A DNA stretch of 64,000 nt, taken from NCBI RefSeq assembly GCF_918797505.1, contig NC_092793.1, forward strand, positions 45,868,243 to 45,932,242, read 5' to 3'. Shown one piece after another: positions 48,401 to 60,400 of the stretch (its first letter is position 1; each line of letters opens with the position of its first letter). The notes below the pieces were generated by a model. That model had not been told where the DNA came from. It was given only the letters and a program-made list of their open reading frames with translations, and made no database searches. Source of the stretch: Bemisia tabaci (lineage: Eukaryota; Arthropoda; Insecta; Hemiptera; Aleyrodidae). Both the position numbers and the translations under genes were made by a program.

Positions 48401-51400
48401 GTACTGAACTTGATGGTTGTAAATTCAATCAATCAAAAGTTACTTCCGGCAGCTGTGAATGGTGCCTGTCATAGCAGTCATTTGAGGCAAGATTACGCGA
48501 CAGATATTAGGATTCTCTCACAAATATGGTGAAGAGGGGTGTCAAAGTTCATTCCCTGATCGCTGCTGAGCTGGTAGGTTGATACGGATCAATCTCTGTC
48601 AGTGTCAAATCATCGTAAACTTTTGGTACACGTATTTAAGATAATGAAAATGACTCACTAGGAATAGCACAATATTCCCTTTCCTCAAAAATTTGCCAAT
48701 CTTATATCCTGCTTGACAGAAGTAAGCGGCTTCCCATTACTTCTCAAAATGTTTTTGTATCTGAAAGGAGTGATGTCCCTTTAGACCAAAACGTAATGAA
48801 TTCTTGTTTTCAAATTTTTTTTATGCGTCATTTTCAATTCGCTTTCTTTTAATTGTCTGTGGTCGTCACATGTAGCTTTTCATCCATATTATTTTAATCA
48901 ATTCAACCCAAAAATGTTTGAAATCACTTCAGTCAGAATCACACTAGGGTCGTAAAGTAAACTACAGTTAAAAACCCTTCAAATCAAGAGCTAGACTCAT
49001 GGTATCGGTGGATATCTCACTTTTATCGTGTTTGTTTTTTTTTCGTTTGTAATGAAGTGTGAGGACCTGCAATGGAAATATGTGTCACGATACACATTTT
49101 TCGGGTGTGCTTTGAAGTCGTAGCCTCCTAGCACCGCAAATTTACCCTCTTCCTACAATGTTAGTCTTCAAGAGTGTCTGGGCACTCAAATATTTCTCAT
49201 TTGTCAACTACTTACCTGTCTTTTTATGATATATGTTGTCTGCTATACTTTTCATCTCATCAATTTTCTGTCAAACTTTTACAAGTGTATTCGCTAATTC
49301 CTTCCGTGTCAAAAATCTTATATTTTTGGGAGTGCTTCAACGATCCCCCCCCCCCCCCCCCCCGACAGTCCTAGCTCTCACTTCCCCAGGTTCAATTTCA
49401 TTAGGACCTACTAACTTTGCATATGTCATAGAGCTAGCTAGCTACTATTCAGCTAGCTTTAGTTGAACTAACTACTGGAGCTCTCACTCTGTCTATTGTT
49501 GCTCTGCATATCTGTTTTTGGGTCGCTTGGCTCATCAAACATATGTACAAGGTAACAATTCAGTTTCTTCAGCTCCGAAAACTCCAATAGTGGTTCAGGG
49601 TTCTTAAATCATCATCATTCTATATTGATTTGTTTGCGGAAGCTTATTACAAAATAATAAGACTCCTCTGTGGTCTCTCATTAGTGCTGTTGGTTTTCGA
49701 TGTGCCCGATAAAATTTTTGCTCTACATTGTCTCGAATTTAATTTTAGCCCAGCAAAGTGAGATAAATCAGTTTAGGCTTTGTTTTGTTGGTACAAAAGA
49801 CCGCTTGAACCAGGTAGTAAAGTTGTGTTGTTAAGAAAGAGGAAGGGGATAAAAGGAGAAGTTAGTATAATACAATAATAAGGGCTTTCAAGACTTTTGT
49901 TCTCTTAAAGGCTTTCAAGACTTTTGTTCTCTTCTTTTTGAATTAATTTTGAATTTTTGCGACAATAAAGACACAAGAGTCAGGGAAATTAGGTTGACAG
50001 ACTTCGCGATCAAGAAAGAGGATTTGCCATTTTGATAAGAGCATCCTATTAGTTTAATGTTTATTCCTACGGACTTTCAATGCTTCAATGAAGGTGGTAT
50101 ATTTTTGCTTTGCCCTGAAAGATGTACCAACTTATTTGGTGTGAACTCACCGTAGCCTTTAATTCACCAAATTTCAGCATACATTGTAAAAATTACTGCA
50201 ACTAATGGTTGAAGAAAAGATACTCTGTCTATCGTCAGATCAACATAATTTCTCCGAAAATTTGCCTCTTTCATTCTGAAATAGTGTCTATGTTTTGGCC
50301 CAGTGAAATAGTGGCAAAGCTCTCATCTCTATTTTTCATAAAAATTTGAAATAGTTGATTTTTTCTCAGCACTTCAAACGCACAATTTATCACATACAAT
50401 AGAATTTCCAAAATTTGATAGAATAGTTCACTTATACGCAACGTGAAACTATTACGCATGGCTCAAAATCGTGTATAAAACTTGTGTTTTCAACATTTAA
50501 TTTTTTTTTTTTTCCATTGAATTTTTTTATACTTTGATTGTGGCTAACGTCTGTCATTTGCCTGGTTGTATAAGTGCCTCCAAAGAATTGTTAGCTTCGT
50601 CTCCAGCTGTCAGCGATCTGTTGTGTTGGCGGAACACTCATCACTTCATGCCTTGGATCTGAAAACATTGTTCTCGTGCTTTGTTTTTTCCCTTTGTTGA
50701 TTCTAAAATTTGACAAATTCTAACTGTTGATTCCTAATAAATATGAAAAAATTTTAAGATGTTGTTCTATCATTAGATGCTGCTAACCTTATAAAACTTC
50801 TTATTCGATTGAGTGTTCTCCACCTACTGTTTTGGTTTATGTATCTTGCTTCTTTGGTGCCAGTATTATTCCTTCACACATTCAAGTGAGGTTGTTAGTT
50901 TGTCCTATTATTTTATGTAACATATTTATTATTAGGAAAATCATTTATTTTTTATATTTTGTACCGAAATTAACTAATACAAACAAAAATGGCATAATTG
51001 TAGGAAGCAAATAATATTGATTCTACAGCTTACTAAAAATTGATTTCACCAAAGAAACTAATGACACCAAGATTTCCAAGTACTCCATCCAACGTTCAAG
51101 TCAAGACAATGTTTTCAAATTTAATTTTTAAATTATCTTGATTTCTCTCTTGAAACCCCCTCATCATGAAACCTTTTGTTTACCCTTAGAATTTTTATTT
51201 TATTTCATTTTGCAAAGTTACAAGTCTTGCGTGTATAGTTTTTACAAATTTTTACAAATTATTTTCTTCCAAATAGAGGTACCCAGTTTTTCCCAACAAC
51301 ACAACATTATAAAAATAAAAGGAGATTTGTCCTTCAGTTTTTATTTTTAAATCTTTCAATTTCCAGTATCGCCATTTTTTTTTTATGATAGAAATTTTGC

Positions 51401-54400
51401 CGTAACCTATTTCATTCGTATCCACTTATTTCGGGTGTTAACCGAACTCAAAAGTTTTCCGTATACCCAATCAGCCACTTAAATTCACCTACATTCCAAT
51501 TGCCACAATTTAAACAAATGAGATTTTTTAATTTTGAAGAACCTTTGTTTCCAAAAGAATGGCCTAGTGATTCTGATTAAAATTCAATACATTATCCCAC
51601 TTGGTGTCATTTCCACTGCCTGCCTCTTTTGCCTTTTCTGATCTGAGGGCAGTGACTGTAAACAGCCTGATTACGGTAACTTAGGACTTTAATATCTCAA
51701 TTCCCCTTTCGGAAGAGGTATTAATATTCCTCCTTTTTGCATTGTAACAGCGGTCTAAGTCGTTGCATTGCAACAGAGATGCTACTTTTTCTCCCTCCTA
51801 GATGACAGGCGAAGCCTAACCTCATAGTGAATTATACTTTTTGCAGGTTTAGATTATCTTTTATTTTGAGGTCTGATTTTCTACCTCACAGTGCATCAGA
51901 CAGACCAGCATCTTTGTAGCAGCCTGATTGTTGAAACTTTATCTAGCTTTGTCGGCAAAATAAGACAAGATTTAGCCCTTTCCGCTCCGTGTAATATATC
52001 AATTTTTGATGTCTTGTCGCGTTGACATGAATTTCAACAATTACGCCATACTTAGCCCTAGAATTTTATCTTTGAAGTTTTTTGGACAAATGTATTTTCC
52101 ACCGCGTAAAACATCCTATAAAATGTCATTTTTTATCATTGATGGCTTACTTTTCCCTGCTTTTTCAATAGTTAATTATCGTACTACTTGAGGGATAGAA
52201 TTCGGGAAAACAAATAATAATCTAAAAATTAAAAAATTAATATCAGTATGAAAGTTACCCTCTCACCCTTTCAAGGTAATGCAATCAGTGCATCAGTAAT
52301 GATATGATCTCTCTTTTTATCTTACAAATAATGGTCACTCCAATCTTTATTTTTCTCTCTTATAAGTTTTCAATTCTCCTGCCATTTGATATAACCACAA
52401 TTTTTTATCCAATAATTAAATGAATATTTGTATTTTGATTTCATCAGTACATGATAGTCATGAATATAACCGAATACTTCTGAGTTTTCATGACGTTTAA
52501 TTTTAGTCATCATATAATCCTTCCTGTCATGGAACGTTTAATTCATTTTTTTTTCAACTGAATAACTCAATTTATTAAAATTATAGTGCATTGACAATCC
52601 TGCTTACCACTGAAAAATCACTCAAGTTTTCCACGAGTTTTTTGCAGTTTTCATAATGGCAGTAGGATTTTATAATCTGGTCATAAGGAACGGGGTGGGA
52701 TGGTTTGGATTAAAGGATATCGATCAGTCAAAAAATGCAATGCTCTCCCGGCAATACTCATGCACCGATCAGCTTCGAACTGAAGTTAAACATGAAATCA
52801 AATGGAGTGGTCTTGCACAATTTTTCTAATCGTATTTTACAATAGACATTATCACATTATCAAGCAAAAAAGATTATTTACAGCACGAGATAAGACATTT
52901 CTTTATGGGGTTGTTGTTATTTAAATGACATTGATTTGGGTACATACTTAACATTTCACTAATGTCTCTTCAAATGGTAGGATCAGAGCTGGATGGGGGG
53001 GGGATGTCCCACCCGAAAATGTTGAGGAATTCTTGTTTAACTATCCACAGAAAATGTAGAAGATAATTTACAAGCCTCTTTGAGTAATGAAGTGAACCGT
53101 CAAGTGAAAATTTCCCATGTCTTAATGCAATGGAGTCCCTCTGGCTCAGAAATTTTTAAGTCCAAAGGACGGCACTGCAAATTACAGACAGTTGCATCCT
53201 TTTTCGCACATCAAGTCGGTCGGACAAGTTCAAATTCCAATCTTCTATCTGTATTAGATTTGAAAAGACAAAGCATTAAACCTACTTTAAGCTTAGCACC
53301 ATCACCTCAACAGCATACTTTTAACATGTTACTTTTTAAAACTATTGCTTTACACAAGGCTAGAGTTCAAAGACAACTGTACAAAGCAGAGAACAACTAA
53401 GTTTGTTTCCAAACTCCTGTTGCAGACTAGTCTCTTTTGCTTAAAATTACTCGAGTGGACTCCTTTGAACAAAAAATCTGAGTAGAGCTCTGCGTATATC
53501 GACGTATTTTTATTTCATTGGTAGCTTAATATAAAGTATCCTACAGAATCAGAAATGAAACCATTCAAGTAATTATTTTTGTTCCTTTCCAAACAATTTG
53601 TATTTTACAGGACGGGTAGATCCTAATTAATGATCCAGATAATCATTGTCCTTTTGTCTTCGCCTCTGTTGAAAGGAGAACCTAGGTAATCAAATGCATT
53701 TAGAAGTCAGCGGGAAGTAGAAATTCTTATCCTTCTGTTACCATCAATTTCTGAGCTGCATCGTCTCCGACTAGTGTAAGAATGCAGTAGCAACGTTTAG
53801 TCATCAACTGCTTTTAAAACAATTTTCAGTTCAGAAAACATTTATTTTTTCTTATTTACTGTTTTTTTTTTCAATTGAACTCTCACGAAGGATTCGACGG
53901 ATGTCGCTGTTGAAGAACATGATGTGGACAATTGTTAGAGCCTCTCAACTGGGTTTTTTGTGCTCGTACGAAAGATATTTTCAGGGTGTGTCCTCAAAGT
54001 TGCAATGTCTCGTCATATTCTGATTTGTGATTACAGAAGGAAGTCCAAAAACAGATAAACTTGAGTCAGAAGAAAGTGCCAGTACAGATCTCAAGAAGAG
54101 TTGCTCGGATGAGCTCATACAAAAAGCTATGAGCAGTCCTGTGGTGGCCCCCGCACTCCTGAAGACCGAGATGATATTAAAACCTCCTCAAGATGTTGAT
54201 TTGCGAGTGCTACCTACCTCACCCAAGAAAAGAGTGTCCGACAACAAAAGTGAAGAGCCACCTACAAAGAAAAACAAAGCTGAAATGTACAACATGTACG
54301 TAATTATTTATTTCCTTGATCATTTTGCTGCAAGCAGTCTCTTCTATGAAGCTGCCCAAGACTTTTGTGTGGACAATGAAGTTGTAAAAACTTGATTGTT

Positions 54401-57400
54401 TCATTGTAGTGCTCAAGTCATCAACTTGTGTATTTTAGTGGCAGGTCATCTTTGACTTTCTCTGTTTGGTCATTCTAGAAAGGTAATACTGAGGGACAAG
54501 CAACTTCTTTGGCTGTCTCCAACCCATTGGCGAATCAAAGCCCCAGCTTTGATTTTTTTTTTATGTATCACCTCTGCTTATAATGTCATTGATTGAATGA
54601 ATACCAGTTTCAAAGCTCATTCAGAACTTCAGATCGCTCTTCCATTCACTGCTCCATAAAATTGCCAAGTGCTGTTTTTACTGGCAAGTAACATAAGCTC
54701 ATCAAAAATGCAAGATATGTCCTGAAGATCTCCCATCCCTCGAAGTCTTGTCTTTAAAATTTTGGTACTAGTAATGTTAATCAGATGAATTCAGGCCTCT
54801 TCCTGAAATCTTTTCAGCTCTGCAACTTACCTCGCAGGAAGTCATTATGCTTGCCCTTACCTTTCAAACTCTTCTTTCAGGTTATTTGGAAATGAGGATG
54901 TGGATCTCCGCCAGGATGTCGATTTAAGGCTTCCTGTAACAGGAGTCCCTCTACTTGTCTCTTCTATATCCGCTCCTACGCAACACTTAGCCACAGCAGC
55001 AGTGTTTGATAGTTCAATGACCATGTCAACAGCTTCTTCTCCCAAGGCTGTTGCTCCCGTCACTATTGCTCAGCGTCCGGAAACATCCAAAACCAGTAAA
55101 CCGTCATCCAGCAGTACCTCATCTCCAAAGCGAGAATCTGCAAAAGAATCTTCCCGTCCTAGTAGTTCTAAATCAAAAGCAGAATCCAAAAAGTCCTCTG
55201 AAAAATCTGCTTCATCTAGGAGAGCTAAAAAGTCACCATCTCCTCCTCTATCCAAGACGCCCTCTCCTCCTCCTCCACCCATAATATCTATGAAGCGGGA
55301 CTCACCTCTCAAGGAGTCAACAAAAGAGAACTCTCGGTCATGGGCTAAGTACAAGGAAGTGAAACCGGACAAGTTCAAGTCTCCGTATAGAATTCCAACG
55401 AAAAGATTCAATCCCAGGCTGGAACGCCCTATCGAACCCAACAAACTAGGTAAGTACTAAGTGCCATCAATAATCAAGGAAAGTAAAAACTGTCAAAGCA
55501 CAGTTCCATGATAGGAGTAACTGATGCATTACTACAATACGCAGCATAAAGCAGTCAGAACTTATCCATCTCTTTCATTTATTTACTTTTTTTTGTTGAT
55601 TAACTAGGAAAATTTACCTCCAGAAAACAAATTATGACAGAAGTTGTTGCATGCCCAAAGATGAGTTAGTGTGTGAAATTGCGAGCCTTTCCTATTATTC
55701 TAGTGTAATCATTGAATTTCTAATCATCCATGTTTTGGCCCCGACTCTACGAAGGTCTCTTCTTTATGCAAAATTCCTGTTCATAGAAATTGTTCCAGAA
55801 ATCCATGTAAAGGAATTTGGAGACAACCTTCTGCATTCGAAGTTTATTTATAAGGATCAAGTTTTCAATACTTGTCTTTCAACAACAGGGGTAAAGTCCA
55901 CTGAACAGCTGTCTGAAAGCAGAAGTGGTACTTTAGATGTTAAGTCATGTCTTTTCTTTCTCTAAAATGGGTTTTTCATCTGCTCTACTTCATTGTCCAC
56001 AGATCATATAATTCAGCACCAGTCACCTCTAAGTTACCGCTCTGAGTTAGATGCAGGCAAAGAAACTCGCAGCTACTTGGATAATCAACACCTAAATATG
56101 AACACGTATCGCAGCTCATATTACACAGACATGAATCATTCTAATGACATTTCGTCAATCGGTGAGCGACGGCCTAAAACAATGGCAGATATGAAAGCAG
56201 AACCTCTAGATGAAGGGTCAAGAGCTCCTGAGCCATATCAGCCAGAACTTAGGATGTCTGAACCAGTATCTGTCAAGATGGAACAATGTCTTGAGCCTCA
56301 TACCTCTCCTAAAATGGAAACGGAGCCTGGATCAGAAGTTCCAGTGGTGCTTCCAGAACCTCCGAAACCACCAGCCACACTGCTGCCCCCACTCCCCCAA
56401 CCGCCTCAACCACTCCCAATGCCTCAACATTATCCAGCCCCTCTTCTTCAACCTCCAATAGTGCCTGTCCGTCCAATGGTTCATCCTCAAGGTCCGTTGA
56501 GGCATGATCTAGTAGATCATCCCGAAAGATCGCGGATGATGCTTGATCACCCTGAAAGGCCAAGGATGATGAATCACCAGGAGAGACCTAGAATGATGCT
56601 GGATCATCAGGAGAGGCATCCATTCCCAAGGCCTAACTTCAATTTCAACCATCATCCTGGTATGAGACCTAGGTATGTATTCGTTTTGAATGTAAAAGCG
56701 GTTTGCAGATTATTTTCCAGCTTCCAGAAAGTGTTTTTGTACGACAACCTAAATTCCAGGAATCGCGTTCCGAAAAACGGATGCTCAAATTTTGCTTTTT
56801 ATTATTTATTTTTATTTTTCTCTTAGTAAGAAATAGTAAGTTTGTACAAGGGTGGTCTAAGTTTGTTCTAACATACTTATCAGCATTTGATCTTTAATAT
56901 TCTCTAATACTTAAAAACTAAAACTGATCTTTCAGAGAGTTCCATCGTCATCAAATAGAGTTTTTAGTGATAATATTACCTAATACTTATCCGCAAGTGT
57001 GTACTGAACAGCGGAGGGGAAATTTGTAACTAAAATGACAAAGCCAAGACAATTGATCTCTGAACAGAAAACAAGAATCCCACTGGTTTACCTATCTAGA
57101 TCCATTTAAGTTACCAAAATCTTTCCAGTTGAAGAATTAATGGAATTTAAATAAGTAATCGTATACCTAATAATACAAAAGTATCCTTCAAAAGACTTAT
57201 TCCCTAAAATATGTGCAGTTTGATAAAAAGATAATTTACCTCGCGTAATGTCTATTAATAGGTGAGAATTTCTGCACACAACATTTCAACTTTAGAACAT
57301 TGTTTGAAAAATAAATTAAATGAATTTAATAAAATAAAATATGATTCTAAAATATTTAATTGGTGTGTATTTTGTTTTGTTTCCAGTCATTTATTTGTTG

Positions 57401-60400
57401 GACCTGGGCGCCCACCTCTAAGACTATCCTGTGATTTTGCACCTACAAACCCCAAATTGCTAGAAATTTGTGCATTAGATGTAATGACCACGATCAACAT
57501 TGACGGTGTTCCTAGAGAGATACGCTTTTATGGACTGACAGCAGTTGTGTTTCTTTCAAATGATGATCCAAGAGAAATACGCTTTCAAGAAGGTTATAGA
57601 AACGTTTTATTCAATGATGAAGATTCCATACGATTGAAATTGAATGACGAAGCTGTAGACTTTGAACTAGATGGAAAAATTCATAAGTAAGTTACAAAAA
57701 TTAGGACCTCATTTTTCTTGATTCTGATTTTTTTTCTTTGCTTCTGAGTGAGGAGGAAATCTTATTATGGCAACTACTGTCCCTGCATAGGCTGCAGGCA
57801 AGCAGCAAAAGGTCTTTAGCAGTGGCAAGTGGCCATTATAGACATTCCAAAACCGCCTGTACCCAGCGTAGACAGGGATTGAGGCATATGACTTGACAAG
57901 ATTAGTCTAGATGCATGAAATTACAAAATTTGTATTAATTTAAACTACATACCAATGCATTTTGGCATGAGCTCCATCATCAGGGTACAACTTACAAAAA
58001 CAAAGACAATTAACAAAACGCAGCAATAAAAATAATAGTAAAAAAATTACATAGTTCGGTTGAGAACTACCGAACTATGTAACTTTTTTACCATGTTATT
58101 TTTATTGCTGTGTGTTAATTTCTTTGTCTTTGTAAGTTGTACCCTGATGATGGCGCTCATGTCGAAATGCATTGGTATGTTGATTAAATTAATAAAAATG
58201 TTGTTATTTTTTGCATCTAGACTAATCTTGTCTTGCTAATTCTTTCAAGTCATATCTAATAGATGCAGTAATGCAGAATTACCAGAGATTGAGGCAAACC
58301 CGGACTCCTGAGCTATGCACCCTGCATTTTGAAGGTTGGCAGCTCTTTCTGTAAGATTCCTGCTCAATTGAGGCCAGTTGGTCCATCCTTCTTATGGGTA
58401 TGCAGATGTGCCAATGAACATCCAATCCTATGCACCCATCCATGTCCATATCCAGCGCTAAATTTGATGCGCACTGATCTATTGTTAAATTTTAAGACGG
58501 GTTCCACTCTCACCTCAAAACGTTACATGTATAATTGACCTTCAAAGTTAAATTTTAGAAAACATTACAACAGTCTGTCAGGAAGTGTCTCCCTTCAACC
58601 GGGCAGATATTTCTTTCCTTTGACTAGAAAATCCATTTTCAATACTTCAGTACCTATTCTAATCATTGTCTGCTTTGATTGTTTTGCCCGAATAGAATTA
58701 GATTAGGTGCTCCAACTAGAGAATTATATATAGATGGTAAAGGATTTTCTCTTGGATGGAATACTGAACCTACGCCAATTTTTATTGATGGGAAAGAGCA
58801 TCATGTCCAGCTAGAAGGTGAACCACCTCCAGTCACGATCCTACCAGAAAAGCGGCTTGATCTAGTCGCAGGGAAAATAAATTTGGTCGTCGATGGAGAG
58901 CAATTGATAACAATGTATCTAGACTACAAACCACAGAGGTATGTCTCGCTTCAATTTTTTCTCTTGTTTTCAAAGAAAAATACCAAAATTTGAATAATTC
59001 CCTCATTTTCCTTGGCAAGAAATTAACTATAAACAAGCCAAAATATGTATGTACTAGTTGCTCCTCTAGCGCACAAGGGCACTCTGCGACGCCTAACCGC
59101 CACTGAAATCTATCGAGGTAGAGCTAGAGCTGTTCGTTTTCTTTGTTGGTAATTATCTATAGCATTGCCAAAACATGTTTGTAAAAACAGATTACCAATT
59201 GCATTGAAACATGGTGTAACAAAAAACCATCTTTTTTGATCATCTTCCTCTCTACATATTGATCCTCCTGTCTAAAATTCCACTTATGTTTTTGAGTATT
59301 CTCTCATTTTTGTGTATGTGTGCATCTCTGTTGTAGGTTTGACATTGATGGTGTACCATATGTGCTACAGTTTATGAACGCTTTAAAAAGAGTGAAAATC
59401 AACAATCGAGTGTTCAATGTAAGTTGGTCTTCGTTTTTTTTGGTCAAGGTCAGTTAGGCTGCATTATTGTTAAAAAAATGAGTCATGGTAGATGAACCAA
59501 TCATTACTTTCTGTCAGAAAATAAACAATAAGTGACGACAGCTACTTAATATACAGCTTTTAAATATTTTCCTTTTTAATGCATTTATAATCCATGGAAA
59601 AACCTCGCAAGAACCTCAGAAATTAGTCACAAAAACCATTTTTGCAAGTTTTGATAAGTTTCTGTGTGACTATGAAAGCTCTCTTACCCAAGTAGTGCAG
59701 TGCAATGTAAATATTGAAATGAAATTGCGATTTTTCTTACCTTCACTTTGTCAATAAATGCAGATTTTAAACGATTAATGAGATGAGCTACGTTCATTAG
59801 AAAGATATGCAATTTGGAATGCTAAGAGGAATTTCGACTTCTTTCAATTTTATTGTAATCAATTTCATTGAGAAGTGTCCCTTCAAATAGAACATAGGGA
59901 ATATACACAACACTCTGATACACTAACAATAATTTGATAACGTAATTGCACTTTATTGCAATCTGTGTTACCTACAATTGAATCAAAGTATGCAAAAACG
60001 TCCGTTGTCCGATACAGGGTTTCATAATTGTGTCGGGTTTCTTTTGACACCGATGAATAGGATCAATCTCTTTTGTAAACGTTTAATTACACCTAGCGGA
60101 TTATTTATAAAATTGTTTCTACATTCCTAACGTCTTAAACCATCTTGTGTCCTTAAGTCACAACGAAATTGTCCCCTCAAATTCTGAAACACTGTCTTGG
60201 ACATCGGACGTTTTCGCCTACGTTGATTCAATTAGGCAAGAGATAACAATGAGAAATTTTCATTTTTTTAAAATTATTGTCTCAGGTTAGGGCAATGTAG
60301 AAGAAATTCAGGTTCTATTTCGAACAGAAAGTTCCTACTATTTTTCTCCACTATTCAAAGCTAAGAAGAAATATTACCCTTGAAAAGAATTACATCATCA

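Larger units (their letters stand above)
43898..54036. other. Pcf11: Pcf11 intron 6 (10.1 kb)
   Basis: By far the longest intron of the gene. It contains C13/T runs (44683 onward), a T-rich tract (about 44850-44935), an inverted-repeat element (47253-47425), a 27-bp tandem pair (from 49884), C19 (49345-49363) and a candidate terminal exon (53051-53400). No other gene is recognised inside. Confidence 0.8.

Noticed and set aside
55889..55939. Micro-exon between Pcf11 exons 8 and 9 (VKSTEQLSESRSGTLD)
   Set aside because: It has an acceptor and a GATG|TTAAG-like end, but leaving it at the GT gives phase 0 while exon 9 needs phase 1. Direct joining of exons 8 and 9 works.
55624..55965. 104-codon open frame in Pcf11 intron 8
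   Set aside because: Neither possible acceptor (55623, 55640) gives the phase needed from exon 8, and no domain is seen.
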